Part shown: positions 1 to 10,448 of the stretch, in pieces | Layout of the letters: every line of letters begins with the position of its first letter | Numbering within the stretch: the first letter of the stretch is position 1 | Assembly (NCBI GenBank): GCA_028583415.1 | Contig: CM053276.1 | Coordinates: forward strand, 64,317,071-64,381,070 | From: Protea cynaroides | Lineage: Eukaryota > Streptophyta > Magnoliopsida > Proteales > Proteaceae | Reading direction: 5' to 3' | Length of the DNA stretch: 64,000 nt | The notes under the pieces: generated by a model | What the model saw: the letters and a program-made list of their open reading frames with translations, nothing else | The model's database searches: none | Told to the model about the DNA's origin: nothing | Translations under genes and position numbers: made by a program

Positions 1-2122
1 GAAGAATGTTTCCAGACTCTAAAAGCAAGGTTGATATCAGCTCCCATCTTGGTCGTTCTGGCACCAAGGGAACCTTTTACCCTACACACCGATGCTTTCG
101 GATTGGGTCTAAGATGCGGGTTGATGTAAGATAAACAAGCGATTGCATATGTTTCAAGATAACTAAAGGAGCATCAGGAGAATTACCTTACTCATGACTT
201 GGAGCTACCGGTGATGAATTATGCTATCAAAACTTAGAGACATTATCTATACAGAGAAGAATTTCAGATTAAATAGGATTACGAGAGTTTTATTTATCAT
301 TTTACCCAAAAAGAATTGAACATGAGGCAAAGAAGATGGTTGGAACTCCTGAAGGATTTAGACTGTAATATTTAGTGTCGCTCAAGCAAGGGTAATATGG
401 TAGCTGAAGCTTTGACCAAAAAGAAAAATAATGAAGCCAAAAGGGGGACCTAACACAAACGTTGTCTTGTGTTCCGCAGCAACATATTTAGATTTAGTAG
501 AAGAACAACATATAATAGAAACTCATGATGATCCAATTAAGCGAGAACTTATGGATGAACTTATGGAGCAATAGTTCCTCGCTTGATTCATAGCGTTAAA
601 GATCATCTCTGATTCGATGGATAAAGTAAAGGTAGCAATTCTGTTAGATCCGTATCTAAGAGCGGTACAAGAAGATTTAGAGAAAGAAAAACCTAACCCT
701 GACTTACTTTGGATGTGGAGAAGGTCTTGAGATACAGAGGATGATTATACATACCTAAAAGTAAAAAACTTGAATCTTAAATACAAAATAATGCTAGAAT
801 CCCATTCCATTCCGTATTGGGTACATCCTGGAAGTACAAAAAAATGTTTCAAAACATGAAAAGATTATTTTGGTGGAAGAGAATGGAAGTAGTTGTGGCT
901 AGATACATGTTCTAATGTCTGAATTGTCAACAAGCAAAGGTTGAAAGACAAAGACCATTAGGCTTACTACAACCACTATCGGAGACAGCTTAGAAGTGGA
1001 ACTGCATTACAATGGACTATGTCACCGATTTACCGCTAACTCCCAGATCGATTGACGTAGTTTGGGTGATTGTTGATCACCTTATAAAGACGGTTCATTT
1101 CATTGCTATATGACCTCGGTGTGCTTTGGAGTGGTTAGCTAAGCTATATGTTGATAATATTGCCAGGTTGAATGTTATGCTTAAGAGCATAGTGTCGGAT
1201 AGAGGCTCATGCTTTACCTCAAAGTTTTGAATGAGACTACAAGAAGCTATGGGAGCAAAGTTAAAGTTTAGTATCGCATTTCACCCTCAAACTGACGAAC
1301 AGTCGGAGCAGACTATACAGATCCTAGGAGGTATTCTCTGAGCCTGTGAGATTGATTTTAAAGGAGCTTGAGTTGAGAAGTTACCGCTGATTGATTTTGC
1401 TACCAAGCTACCATGTAAATGTCACCTATGAAGCATGGTACGGTAGAAATGTTGAACTCCTCTATTTTGGAATGAAGTTGGAGAATAAAGAATTGTAGGA
1501 CCTGAGTTTGTCAAAGAAACCTATCAAGTAACAGACAAGATTAAAAAAAAAAAGATGCCAAGACAGCTCAAGACACCAAGACCACGAGTTTGTCGTAAGT
1601 GACAAAGTGTTCTTAAAGATACCACTTATGCGTGGTTTGAAACGGTTTGGAAAGTAGGGAAAGTTATGACCTATATATGTTTTGAACCTTATAAAAGTGA
1701 AGAGGCGTGAGAAAGTTGTATATCAACTAGCATTATCGCCATCTATTTCTAGTGTGCACGAGGTATTTTGCGTGTCTCTATTGAAGAAGTACGTTGGAGA
1801 TCCATCACGGGTATTGATCGTAGATCCACTGGATTTTATGGAAGACTTAACTTTTGAAATGGTACCAGCTTAGATCACCAGTTGGAAGGTACAATATCTC
1901 CGGAGCCAGGATTTTTATATTGTAAAGGTAACCTGGCAAAGCCAAGACGTGGAAGAGGTTGCATGGGAAGAGAAAAATGTAATGTGGAAACAGTATTCCC
2001 ACCTATTCAACTCAGAAGGAACATCTAGATTTCGAGGATGAAATTTTTTTTGAGGATGGGGGAGTTGTAAGATCTATGCGTACGAATTTCGAGGACAAAA
2101 TTTCTATTAAGAGTAGTGGAGT
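1..2122 (+). pseudogene. Decayed Ty3/gypsy pol 3' part (RNase H, integrase, chromodomain)
   Basis: The window opens inside a Ty3/gypsy polyprotein. Translated pieces show an RNase H stretch (TDAFGLG-like start near 90, THDLELP near 190, NMRQRRWLELL near 320), an integrase zinc region with NCQQAKVERQ near 925, the integrase core near 1050-1340 and a chromodomain-type tail near 1690-1990. Order and wording match the better preserved elements A and C in this window, so the family is the same chromovirus-like (Del/Tekay-type) gypsy lineage; the lineage name is from general knowledge. Frameshifts and stops occur every few dozen codons. The only longer open stretch is 1682-1873. Reverse transcriptase, gag and the 5' LTR lie to the left of the window. 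Non-functional. Confidence 0.9.
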
Positions 2123-2130
2123 TATAAGAC
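2046..2130 (+). promoter_or_regulatory. Duplicated polypurine tract / LTR-start region
   Basis: Two near copies of a block lie about 57 bp apart: an A/T-rich stretch after TTTCGAGGA, then a purine tract, then TGTAAGA or TATAAGA. The first tract (GATGGGGGAG, 2056-2065 region) is clean and is followed by TGTAAGATC at 2066. The second is worn and precedes the LTR proper at 2123. The same doubled arrangement exists in element C at 20213-20280. Confidence 0.6.
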
Positions 2131-4448
2131 CCACACACCACGAACACAGCCTAACCTTACATTCTCTTGTCATGACCTGTCTTTCCATCATAATCAGCTC
2201 AAGTGAACCAATTATATGAAGAAACCACAAGATGAGGTAAGCAACGAGTCAAATTTAGTTGGGTGGTTAACTATTTAAGTTTGTGTAGAAGCAACCAGTC
2301 AAAAATTAAAAACCAGTAAATTTTGGACGTACAGTAGTATTTTTTAGGGGTACAATAGCACGTATGGTCGACCATATTGAGACCATACAACGTATGGTCG
2401 ACTGTTTTAAAAATGTATGGTCGACGGATTATGCGACCGCACGATCGATCGTACGAATCCAGAACCAACTTTGTGTTTAGTAAACTTTCCTAATTTGAGG
2501 AGCACTTTTTCCTAATTGAAAGAGGACTCTATATGGAGGTTTTGCTCTATATAAAGGACGTCCCTTAGCTTCTCTCACTCTTTTAGAACCCAAATTAAAA
2601 CTCTAAACCTAAGAGAGAAGAGAGAGAGGAAGAGAAGGAGAAGGAGTTTTGGAGAAGATGACTGAGAGAAAGGCTTTGCAGAGAAGAATTTTATCTCTCT
2701 ACATCAAGCTTAAGGTATGGACTTGACTCTATAGGGTAGATCATATAGAATAGGTTCTTTTCAAATTGATATATGGAACCTAATACAATGATTCGGTTAT
2801 AGGTTTTCTATGGGAAACCATAGAGAGTAAGGTAGGGATAATTGATAAGGATAAACTGTAATTAAAGGCCATAGAATGATTTTAGGATGGATACCATTGA
2901 TGAGCCAAGAGGAGGAACTTGTATGAGAAGTAAAAATTAACCTGACTACGTATGGTCGCAGGTATGGTAGAATATAGTGCGACCATAGGGCATCGACCAT
3001 ACGTCGTATGGTCCCATATATTGAGACATAGGGTATCGACCATACGATAACAACATGTATATTTTGAGATGAAACAAGGTTTTCGACTACTATAACTTGG
3101 TGCAATCGAACCCTAACTTAAATACATTAATTGTTTAGGTTCTCAATAGATTCAAAGTAACTTTCAAAGCTTGGGAGAGGAACAAACATCAATCAAAGGT
3201 GAGGGAACAAGACCTAAACTAATTGGATAATAACAAGCTGTTTTACTGAATTGTGTCCAATACCATGATTGATTTTATGCTTGTATGCTTGTAATGTGCA
3301 TCTCAATTGTCATCCAATATTATTATTATTACTGCTCTTGCATATTTACTTTTGTCTATCTATAACATGATGATGATGATGATGTTAGAAATAGGCATGT
3401 GATTGTGTGTATGTGTGGTTAGTGTGTTGGATGCTAGTAGAGCATCAGGGGGAGGATGTGACACTGTGGTTCATCCTAGTCACCAGACTCTAGCTCTATC
3501 TCTACTCAAGTCTTGCCCACTGACATCGTCGTATCGCCATTACCTTAGCAGAACTTTTACATCGTAAGGCATCAGGGGAGGTGGTCTCGAACCGTGTGGT
3601 CTTTGATTCTCCGGGGGGTCTTAGCTCTATTGACTCTACCGGGGAGCTTAGCTCTATCTCTATGGAAGTATTGAGGGATGCTGGGGTGAGGCCTTGGATA
3701 CATTGGATGCATTAGGATTGGTTAGTTGCGAGTGCAGTTTGCAAGCCCTCGCTAGTAGAAGCTTACGTGTTGGTATCGGTAGGGCATCAGCGGAACACTT
3801 TAGCTCTATGTCTATTCCATGGTGGGTGCATGTGGGATGGCAATGGTATTTGATCCATTAGATGGATTCACACACACTCGTGTATAGAGGTACGGTGGCC
3901 AACAATCCTTTCTATAGCACATTGTAAACTTAAAAACTAGACCAAAGATATAAATTGAATGCATGCATGTGTTTATTGCATTGTTTTGTTCACTCACTGA
4001 GCTCAAGTTGGAGAGTTGACCCTCGCATGTGTAATTCTTTTTAGTTTTGATGTTGCAGGTGTTACCATTGAAGACTACATAAATGCGTCGACGTATGGAC
4101 AAATGGCGGCTATGGATGTGCAAGCTGTGGAGGACGAATATGACTCGTTAAGCGAGTGTTCAACTATGTCTACACTTAGTGGTTAAATTTCGTATTTTGA
4201 TACTTGTAATATGTATTAATTATGTTCTGGTTACATGGAGATAACTGGATTATTTAATTATTTATCATGTAAACCTCAGTTCGTTATTAATAAGACTTCC
4301 GCTATTTACTTTATTATCTCTAATTATTACTGTGGAATGTGTTTTGGTTTAACATGGTTGGCACAACCTATACGAGATCCTAGTTTGAACCGTTGGTTCT
4401 CATGACGGTTCATCACACCACTGGTTAGTCCAGAATTAGGGTGTGACA
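2123..4448 (+). mobile_element. 3' LTR of the leftmost gypsy element
   Basis: The LTR runs from TATAAGACCC (TG worn to TA) to GGGTGTGACA, the family termini. It has a TATA box (TATATAAA, 2548-2555), a purine-rich leader ending at a GTATGG splice-donor-like site near 2715, and a second donor-like GTGAGGG near 3199. A conserved coding block lies at 4058-4186. Clusters of the palindromic motif TATGGTCGAC occur upstream of the TATA box (2361-2456) and in the transcribed part (2949-3047). The element is inserted in a Tat-like gag. The right flank is GTAGG; the left flank is outside the window, so the duplication cannot be confirmed. Confidence 0.85.
4058..4186 (+). CDS. Conserved LTR-encoded peptide block
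   Basis: A 42-codon open block follows a 3' splice-site-like TTGATGTTGCAG and ends in TAA. It encodes a peptide with the pattern T-I-E-D-Y, N-A-S, Y-G and A-A-M followed by an acidic stretch. The same block, without internal indels, is found in every other LTR of this family in the window. No ATG opens the frame at its start, so it would have to be a terminal exon or start downstream. I do not recognise the peptide. This copy has lost the CECNSC-type tail, keeping only one Cys, and ends two codons later. Confidence 0.5.
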   Translation, partial: GVTIEDYINASTYGQMAAMDVQAVEDEYDSLSECSTMSTLSG

Positions 4449-5509
4449 GTAGGAGGTCTTCCTCTAGCTTCGTCGGCTTTGGAAGTGGCTCAGGAAACTG
4501 GAGGCAAGTTCTTCGAAAGAGTTGATTGTTCTTCTGGGCAGGCTGCTATACCAGAGTCGCCGGGCTCCTTTGAGGGTCGCGGGAAACACTCGACAGACTA
4601 TCTCCTCTAGATACTCTTGCACGACCATCTGTGCTACGTATGAGTCCAAGTGTTGTTTAGGGTCAATAGTCCCGTCATAGGCCTCGACAATCGACATGGT
4701 GAAGCCTCAAGATAGGCGAGTCCTCATGATGTGTTTAGAGAGAGCACTCTCCATGGAGTATAAGTGTTGAGGTGGATTTGGCCGACCCTCCTCCATTCTT
4801 TGTAATCAAGCCCTCAACTCTCGAAGCTCTTCTTTTACATTGCCTTTGGCCTAGCAGCCCTTTGTAATTTGGCCGGATCTAGTCTTGCCTGAACATCCTC
4901 TTGGAGTTGTTGCGGCCTTAATCGCTCTGAAGCAGAAACTCTGCTCAAGCTGCAGTGAACACTTGTAGCCAAAGTACTGGAAGAAGATGTTTGGCTCGCA
5001 CCATGCGACCTTCCCGATATGGCTCCCGTAGTCCTCTTGGATCGATAGCTTACCGACCCCTGGGTTTGATGTGGAGGTGCCCTTGGGGCATCTCTCTGTC
5101 AAACCCCTGCACGTGGAACTGCCTCTTGGTTATTGCACTGATCTTGCCGTCCGTGTTGTTTAGGAAGGCCCTGATTCCTTTCTCACCGCCTTGCGTCAGG
5201 GGCAGGTGGTGGTGCATTTGCTATTAGAGGCTGGTCTAGTAGTCGCTTGGTCAGGAGCTCAAGCTGACATGCTATATTATCGAATTGCTTCCTCATCACA
5301 TATTGAGGGAAATTTGGAGGAGAGATTTTCCCCTTGGGAGCGAGGTTGTCGATAGCTGGAATGCGGGCTTCATTTGCTCCAGGAATGCCTTCCGGAGGAT
5401 ACACACCCCATGGAGGGTTGGCTCTTAGAGGAATGTTTCTCCCGACATCGCTGTTGGTTGATTGCTGGTTGTTCATTCTTTTTCGGTATCTAGTTTTGAT
5501 TGTTGACAT
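4449..5509 (-). pseudogene. Tat-like Ty3/gypsy gag remnant
   Basis: Minus-strand pieces encode a plant retrotransposon gag. The N-terminal part is at 5509-5183 (starts MSTIKTRYRKR). The capsid core at 4697-4464 includes YDGTIDPKQHLDSY, CRVFPATLKGARRLWYSSLP and SFEELASSFLSHF, the pattern of the retrotransposon gag family in Tat and related plant gypsy elements. A TAG at 4464 interrupts the basic SRRS segment, and frames are broken between the pieces. The element stops at 4449, where the plus-strand gypsy LTR inserted; the rest should lie left of the window. Confidence 0.75.
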
Positions 5510-5543
5510 CTACTAAGTCAGATACATAAGTTTCTATGAGTTT

Positions 5544-5561
5544 CCACAGACGTCACCAAAC
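5544..5561 (-). other. Primer-binding-site-like sequence of Tat-like element
   Basis: Immediately inside the LTR the minus strand reads TTTGGTGACGTCTGTGG, similar to the TTTGGCGCCGTCTGTGG seen next to 5' LTRs of many plant Tat-type elements (from memory). Its position between LTR and gag fits a primer site. Confidence 0.55.
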
Positions 5562-6402
5562 TGTTGTCGTCTCAAACCAGATTGGTCTTTAGCTCGCCTC
5601 TATTTCCTACAAAAAGAGAAGAGGACACCGTAGTGATGGTCGGGTGGAGACACCCTTTGGTCACTCCGATGCCTAAGTCAGTATGAGGGACAAGCAGTAT
5701 GGGATAGGCAAGAAGGACTGTCCCTTTGAGTTAAGAGAATTCGTCTAGCTAACTAGCTTTGAGCTTGAATGCTAGAAAAATGTCTGTGTGTTTACCTGGG
5801 TATGCTTCCTCTATTTATAAGTTGGGAGTCACATGAATATGAGAGCTGGACATGTCTTTTGTTGTGGCAGAATGTCCTCCTTGGAACATGATTTATTCCC
5901 TTTGATTTGGAGATCAGGTGATCTTGTGCTGAGTCATAAGACAATGGGATCTCTCTCTCTCATGATTCCCTTGACTTTTCCACAACTGATATCCAGGGGA
6001 AGTTTGATCTCTGTATTTATTGGAATGGGCTCCGCTCAGACGTTACAGTACAGCTGGCATGTTGAGTGTGCATTTGTACGCCAGGGTTTACTTTTTGAAA
6101 GACTAGCGAGGCCACTCTATTGGAGAGACACCGGGGCCCTCCATGTTAACGAGGTTCCGAGGCTTAGACCTTGGGGTGGTGTCGAGGCTTCTATCCTAGT
6201 AAGATTCTGAGGCCTCTTATGTCCGCGAGGCTCCGAGGCCCTTACTTTGATGAGGCTATGAGGTCCTCATGGTAGTGACATTCTGAGGCCCTCATGTGGC
6301 AAGGCTTTCAAAGCTCTTCACTATTCTCATTGGTGTTTCCGGCTCATCAGGAGCTATTTTATGGGAGTGAGGATCCTCTGCTCGAGGACTTGGGTCCTAA
6401 CA
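5562..6402 (-). mobile_element. 5' LTR of Tat-like element
   Basis: On the minus strand the segment begins TGTTAGGACCC and ends GACGACAACA, giving TG...CA termini over 841 bp, and it abuts the primer site and gag. A TATA box (TTATAAATAG) lies at 5811-5820 on the minus strand. The U3 half (about 6110-6310) has degenerate tandem repeats of roughly 43 bp built around GAGGC/CCGAGGC. The 5562 end could equally be 5565, because TGTTGTCG allows two CA ends. Confidence 0.65.
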
Positions 6403-6620
6403 TACTTGTGTCGACACTTGATTGGGGGAGACATATTCTCCCATATCACCTCTCACAATCACAACTTCCACAAATCAGCAATAGTTAACTAGTTACTATT
6501 GTACAAAGATTTATTATTTGAATTGTTGTTACAGAGATTAAAGGTATAAATAGACAACACCCTATAGTTTATACGATAAGGGAGATCTCTTAATCATCTT
6601 TGAATCTCTAAGTTCGTTCA
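6403..6620 (+). mobile_element. Ty1/copia LTR 3' fragment
   Basis: This short LTR piece has a TATA box (TATAAATAG, near 6544) and ends TTCGTTCA directly before a primer-type site. Its left part was cut by insertion of the Tat-like element, so the LTR start is unknown. Confidence 0.55.
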
Positions 6621-6633
6621 TGGTGTCAGAGCC
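6621..6633 (+). other. Primer binding site, initiator Met tRNA type
   Basis: TGGTGTCAGAGCC differs by one base from the plant iMet-tRNA primer consensus TGGTATCAGAGCC and directly follows the LTR end. Confidence 0.65.
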
Positions 6634-6682
6634 ACATAGGCCAATTTCTTTGGTCATCTTTCTCCCACTAACATTGTTTCAT

Positions 6683-6841
6683 GGATTCAAATCCTCTCAT
6701 GCCCCTCATGTCGGTATGAAGAAATCCAGTGGCTTTCATCCAGTATATACGTATATCAATACATCAGTATGTGCGTACAGTAAACTACAACCATTAGATT
6801 TTCTCATATCAACATGAGGGGCATGAGAGGATTAAAAATCC
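6683..6841. mobile_element. MITE 1, Mutator-like, 159 bp
   Basis: Terminal inverted repeats of about 29 bp (outer ends GGATTCAAATCCTCTC and the complement of GAGAGGATTAAAAATCC; 22 inner bases match perfectly at 6690-6711 and 6812-6833) bound the insert. The 9-bp target duplication TTGTTTCAT is at 6674-6682 and 6842-6850. Size, long TIRs and 9-bp duplication fit a Mutator-like non-autonomous element. It carries no coding sequence. Confidence 0.85.
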
Positions 6842-6948
6842 TTGTTTCATTGCTACCAATCAAACTTGATCGGTCCAATTACCTCTTGTGTAAATCCCCG
6901 TTCATGCCGCTTCTCCATACACATGACCTGCATAGATACGTTGATGGT

Positions 6949-7098
6949 GTATTCAAATCCTCTCCTGCGGTCCTGCCGCCTGCCAAGGGTCGGATTTCAG
7001 CCAGCCCACCCCCCAATGTATTGGCAGGCGGCCAGACTAAACCCACTCCCTTAGATCGGCGACGGAAACCTCCTGCCGCAGGAGATGATTTGGATCCC
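6949..7098. mobile_element. MITE 2, Mutator-like, 150 bp
   Basis: The left end (ATTCAAATCCTCTCCTGCGG) pairs with the right end (complement ATCCAAATCATCTCCTGCGG). The flanks are GTTGATGGT at 6940-6948 and 7099-7107, a 9-bp duplication. The outer TIR bases resemble MITE 1 (both contain ATTCAAATCCTCTC), so the two probably belong to one family. The interior is GC-rich, with further inverted pieces GGCAGGCGG/CCGCCTGCC. Confidence 0.8.
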
Positions 7099-7275
7099 GT
7101 TGATGGTACAATTTTCTATCCTCTCAAAGTTCTCTGAGACTCCCCTTCCTCTACCTCATTGGCTGTCCCAACCCCCCAATCCGGCTTATCTTATATGGAA
7201 ATATCTTAAATTGGATAATCTCATCTCTTATTGAGAGTGCCCTACTCACATTGTTGGGCTTACTTCCTCAGGGGT

Positions 7276-9684
7276 GGGTGTGGAATTTTCCTTATTATTT
7301 AATTAAAAATAAAATAAAGAATCACTAAGGATAAGGAATTTTAAATTAGTAAATGGATGATGGTGATCCTTCGAGGCGGCCAAAAAACACGAATCCGCCA
7401 GTGGTCCATGCCATTTGTCAATACGTGTTGCTCGCACGGGCTGTCGCGTGTTTCACCGAAAACTTCCAAAAGCATATTTCAAAACTTGAAACCGTGACAA
7501 GCGTCACAAGGCAACTGAATTAAAAATAAAAAAGCATTTTGGCGTGAAATCCCACAATTACTAATTTTATACGGAACTCTTTAGTAATTGGTATCGGAAT
7601 CGATGGGGCGATTGATTCGTATTGATTTCCACTAAGATTGACACCGATCTGATATCAAGTTTTATTTTTAATTATTATTAATTATTAGCCACGTGTCAGC
7701 ATACCACTGAATGGATTTAAGCAGCAACCGACACCTGTAACTAAAATCTTGTATGGCCTTTTATGAGAAAAGTGTTTTGTACTGCCAAATGGGCTCTTAA
7801 GAACTCATGAATAATCAATCCATTGTCTTACCCAAAAAAAAAAAAAAAAAAAAAATTAATAATCAATCCATTTTAACTTAAAAGTTCCAGATAGAAAAAT
7901 ATGAAGCCTGTGGTCTGTTGCTAAACAACGTGCGTTTGGGTGGAAAACAATGTGCGTTCTCAAGTCCAAAATTAGCCCTTAAGAATTCAATCATTTAATC
8001 TGTTCATTTATTTCTTAAACCTCCCATTGGTCCAAGGTTTAAGGAAAAGAAAGGAACGCCACTCACTTGCAAAACAATGTGCGGTTAAACAAGGGCCAAA
8101 TTTGGTTGAAACTTGCACGTTATTTGCATAATTAAGAAGTTAAATATTATTATCAAGAGATTATTTTTCCAAATATCACAAGATATTTATTCTGTTACGT
8201 GGGCAAAAAATTGATTTTATATTTTCACATTTTAAATTTCAGTTTTTTTTGTGGGGGGAGGGGGGTAGGCAAATACCCCTTTGAGAGATGTATTCATTCA
8301 TCCTCAAGGGAGTAAAAAATGACCAACAAAAAGAAGTAAAATCATCATTCGGAAACAATTAAAGAGTTCTAGAAACCCGCAAAAGGGAAAGAAATTGCCC
8401 AATTGGTCGCACGATGAGCCTGAGCATTTTGAGCTCTGAAAACATAACCATAAATGCAATAGTCAAAACTATGCACAATTCTATAGATACCGTTGATGAA
8501 CAAAATTTCAAAGTTTAATTCAATTAAATATCAATTTTGTATTGGCATGAATGCATATGTAAAAGTACTCTAAAAATTGTTGTGCATACTCCTAACTCTC
8601 ATTGTCTTCTAACTCTAAGAAGCATCACATTCTATTGTTATATGAATCAAGATATAAACCTTTTTTTCTGTTTTAAGCATCTCCAAATATTAATAATCTC
8701 ACCAATCAAGTTTGGAAATAATCGTAACAGGAATTATAATATTTTTGCCCATAGGATAGCTAAGTAGATCCTCAAGGTCCTTGGTTCAAGGTTGTGGGTT
8801 GCCCTTTCCCCGACTGATATACAAATCCCTATACTGCCTTTTTGTCCCGTTGAGGATTAATTAAATTTTGCCCCGATGAGACTTGCACCAAAAAAGATAA
8901 ACAAAGGAAAAAGTTTTCGTCCGCCAGCATAAAGAAAACCAAGGGACAAATTCAATAAATGATCATATGCCTCTATCTGTTGAATGTTGGCAATTCATCG
9001 ACACTATTCCTAGATTCTAATCTAATCTTGCCAAACAAATAAAGATAAATATTCCTCTCCATCGTGGGTGAACAGAAATCCCTATCCAATCATATATCTT
9101 CCCACAAATCTCTAATTTGGTTTCCCAATATAATATATCATATATTATAGATTACAGATTAGAGAATAATTAAGTTTGATCTTACTAGTGTTTCTCTTTA
9201 GGGTTAATATTGTGGGTCATTACATGTGCACACCCTTATCATTGCACGTCCCTTTCTCCTAAACAATGGCTACTTTATAACTATTTGTAAGGGTTAAACC
9301 GTCCCTAAATGTGTATCATAATTCGTACATGCAAGGGTTTTGTTGAAAAAGGGCAGAAAAGAGGAGGACAAATTCGTGCTCTGAAAGTGGCAATATCCGT
9401 AATTATTTGTGTAATTGTCGACAGGGTTATTTTCGTAATTTTGCAACAAAACAAAGCTAAAATAATACCAGAATACTTACGTGGCAGCCTTTTGGAAGCG
9501 CCCCCAAAAGCTCTAAAACAAACGGCTCGAAAATTCGTCGTTTTACGCAGCCCACAGGTTTGAAACCGTTGGATGCGAATCGGAAACTCTAACCCATTCT
9601 AACTGACGTCCGGTTTAACTGCTGGTTTGGTTAGGTTAATAGAAACCGACTCGATTACCTACTGAGCTCTCTTTTCCGAAATCC
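7276..9684. other. Intergenic DNA upstream of the serine-rich gene
   Basis: AT-rich, no supported gene. It contains a poly-A tract with a flanking duplication (7810-7872, listed separately), a G-run near 8252-8266 and the proximal promoter of the next gene at its right end. The open stretches at 8537-8767 and 9309-9563 show no recognisable domain. Confidence 0.6.
7810..7872. repeat. Poly-A tract flanked by 15-bp direct repeat
   Basis: AATAATCAATCCATT occurs at 7810-7824 and again at 7858-7872. Between them lie GTCTTACCC, about 23 A residues and TT. This is the layout of a severely truncated target-primed retro-insertion (tail plus target duplication). Slippage-based duplication is the alternative. 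Confidence 0.5.
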
Positions 9685-9692
9685 TATAAATA
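9685..9692 (+). promoter_or_regulatory. TATA box of the serine-rich protein gene
   Basis: TATAAATA lies 134 bp before the ATG at 9819, which implies a transcript start near 9720 and a 5' leader of about 100 nt containing no upstream ATG. Confidence 0.65.
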
Positions 9693-9818
9693 CAGCGGTC
9701 GAGGCGACCAATGTTTGCCAAAATAGAGAGCCGACGGTGGCTTTAGAGTGAAGGATCCTCCTCTCCTTTCCTTATTCTTCCTTGGATTCGATTCTTTTTC
9801 AGTCTGTTTTCAGTGGAA

Positions 9819-10448
9819 ATGGAGGCTTCTTCTAGAACTAGATCTGGCGGACAAGTCGGATTTCAGAGATCGATCTCTCCTTCTGGAAGGTTTTTTTCTT
9901 CGTCGACGGCACCTTCGTCGTCGTCGGCTTTTGCGTCTTCAAGTTCGAGTTTTTCGTCTCGATCGACTGGCTTCTTCCATAGATCGGCTTCTCCAACTCG
10001 AGTTAACCTTTGTGGATCTGTTCCGTCTGCTCGGTCTGTTCGGTTCTCTATCGATCGATCTATTTCTCCAAGTAGGTCGATTGCTGCTTCTCCTCGTGAT
10101 CAGGTGGTGAAGAAGCAGAGTAATCCTTTGTCTGGTTCGTCGTCTTCTCCGAGGAGAACGTGTATGTGCTCTCCGACGAATCATCCTGGTTCGTTTCGTT
10201 GCAGTCTGCACAAAGGATTAAACATCCATAACAATCATCATTCGGGATCGTACCCGTCTAATCGATTGAACGCTCGGAGATCGGCTATGACGAATTCGCT
10301 GGTTAGAATCGGGACAGTTGAGGGAGAATGGGTTAAGAGGGCTTTAACAGCTTTGATCCGTCCTTCATCTCATCGGCAGAGGAGAAGAGCAGCGTTCCAG
10401 CCAAGGCCTAGCCGGCTTTCTGTTATGTCGAAAGCCCAGGCCGTGTGA
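9819..10448 (+). CDS. Plant serine-rich protein-like protein, 209 aa
   Basis: An uninterrupted single-exon frame of 209 codons. Residues 1-112 are very rich in Ser and Arg, with SISPSGR, SASPTRV and SISPSRS repeats that look like phosphorylation-prone SP sites. Residues 113-132 are the family hallmark with CMCSPTNHPGSFRCSLHK, a Cys/His-containing block. The C-terminal part has a basic helix-like segment (VEGEWVKRALTALIRPS, about 167-183) and an RQRRR cluster. This matches the small plant-specific 'serine-rich protein-related' family, whose longer Arabidopsis members are of similar size (from memory). Molecular function is unknown; there is no signal peptide or membrane segment. The start at 9819 is chosen over an in-frame GTG at 9813 because it is the first ATG after the TATA box. 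It is the only gene in the window that looks intact and under host constraint. Confidence 0.9.
   Translation: MEASSRTRSGGQVGFQRSISPSGRFFSSSTAPSSSSAFASSSSSFSSRSTGFFHRSASPTRVNLCGSVPSARSVRFSIDRSISPSRSIAASPRDQVVKKQSNPLSGSSSSPRRTCMCSPTNHPGSFRCSLHKGLNIHNNHHSGSYPSNRLNARRSAMTNSLVRIGTVEGEWVKRALTALIRPSSHRQRRRAAFQPRPSRLSVMSKAQAV

Larger units (their letters stand above)
6634..7275 (+). pseudogene. Ty1/copia gag fragment (UBN2/retrotran_gag type) split by two MITEs
   Basis: The frame contains IKLDRSNYLLCKSPFMPLL at about 6858-6915, the typical start of copia gag (K-L-[DN]-x-x-N-Y-x-x-W, here W to C), followed by HDLHRYVDG and then, after the second MITE, DGTIFYPL and NPAYLIWKYL. Both interruptions are MITE insertions flanked by 9-bp duplications, and the gag frame reads on across each empty site. 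Homology fades near 7275, so zinc knuckle and pol are missing. Confidence 0.75.

Noticed and set aside
6594..6640. tRNA-like or gene start near GGTGTCAGAGCC
   Set aside because: It is the primer binding site of a copia element; no tRNA fold is present.
8770..8850. Possible SINE or tRNA-derived B box (GGTTCAAGGTTG)
   Set aside because: No A box at the right distance, no cloverleaf and no clear tail or target duplication.
9939..10211. Arginine-rich 90-codon frame on the minus strand
   Set aside because: Shadow of the serine-rich CDS: Ser TCN codons read as Arg on the other strand.
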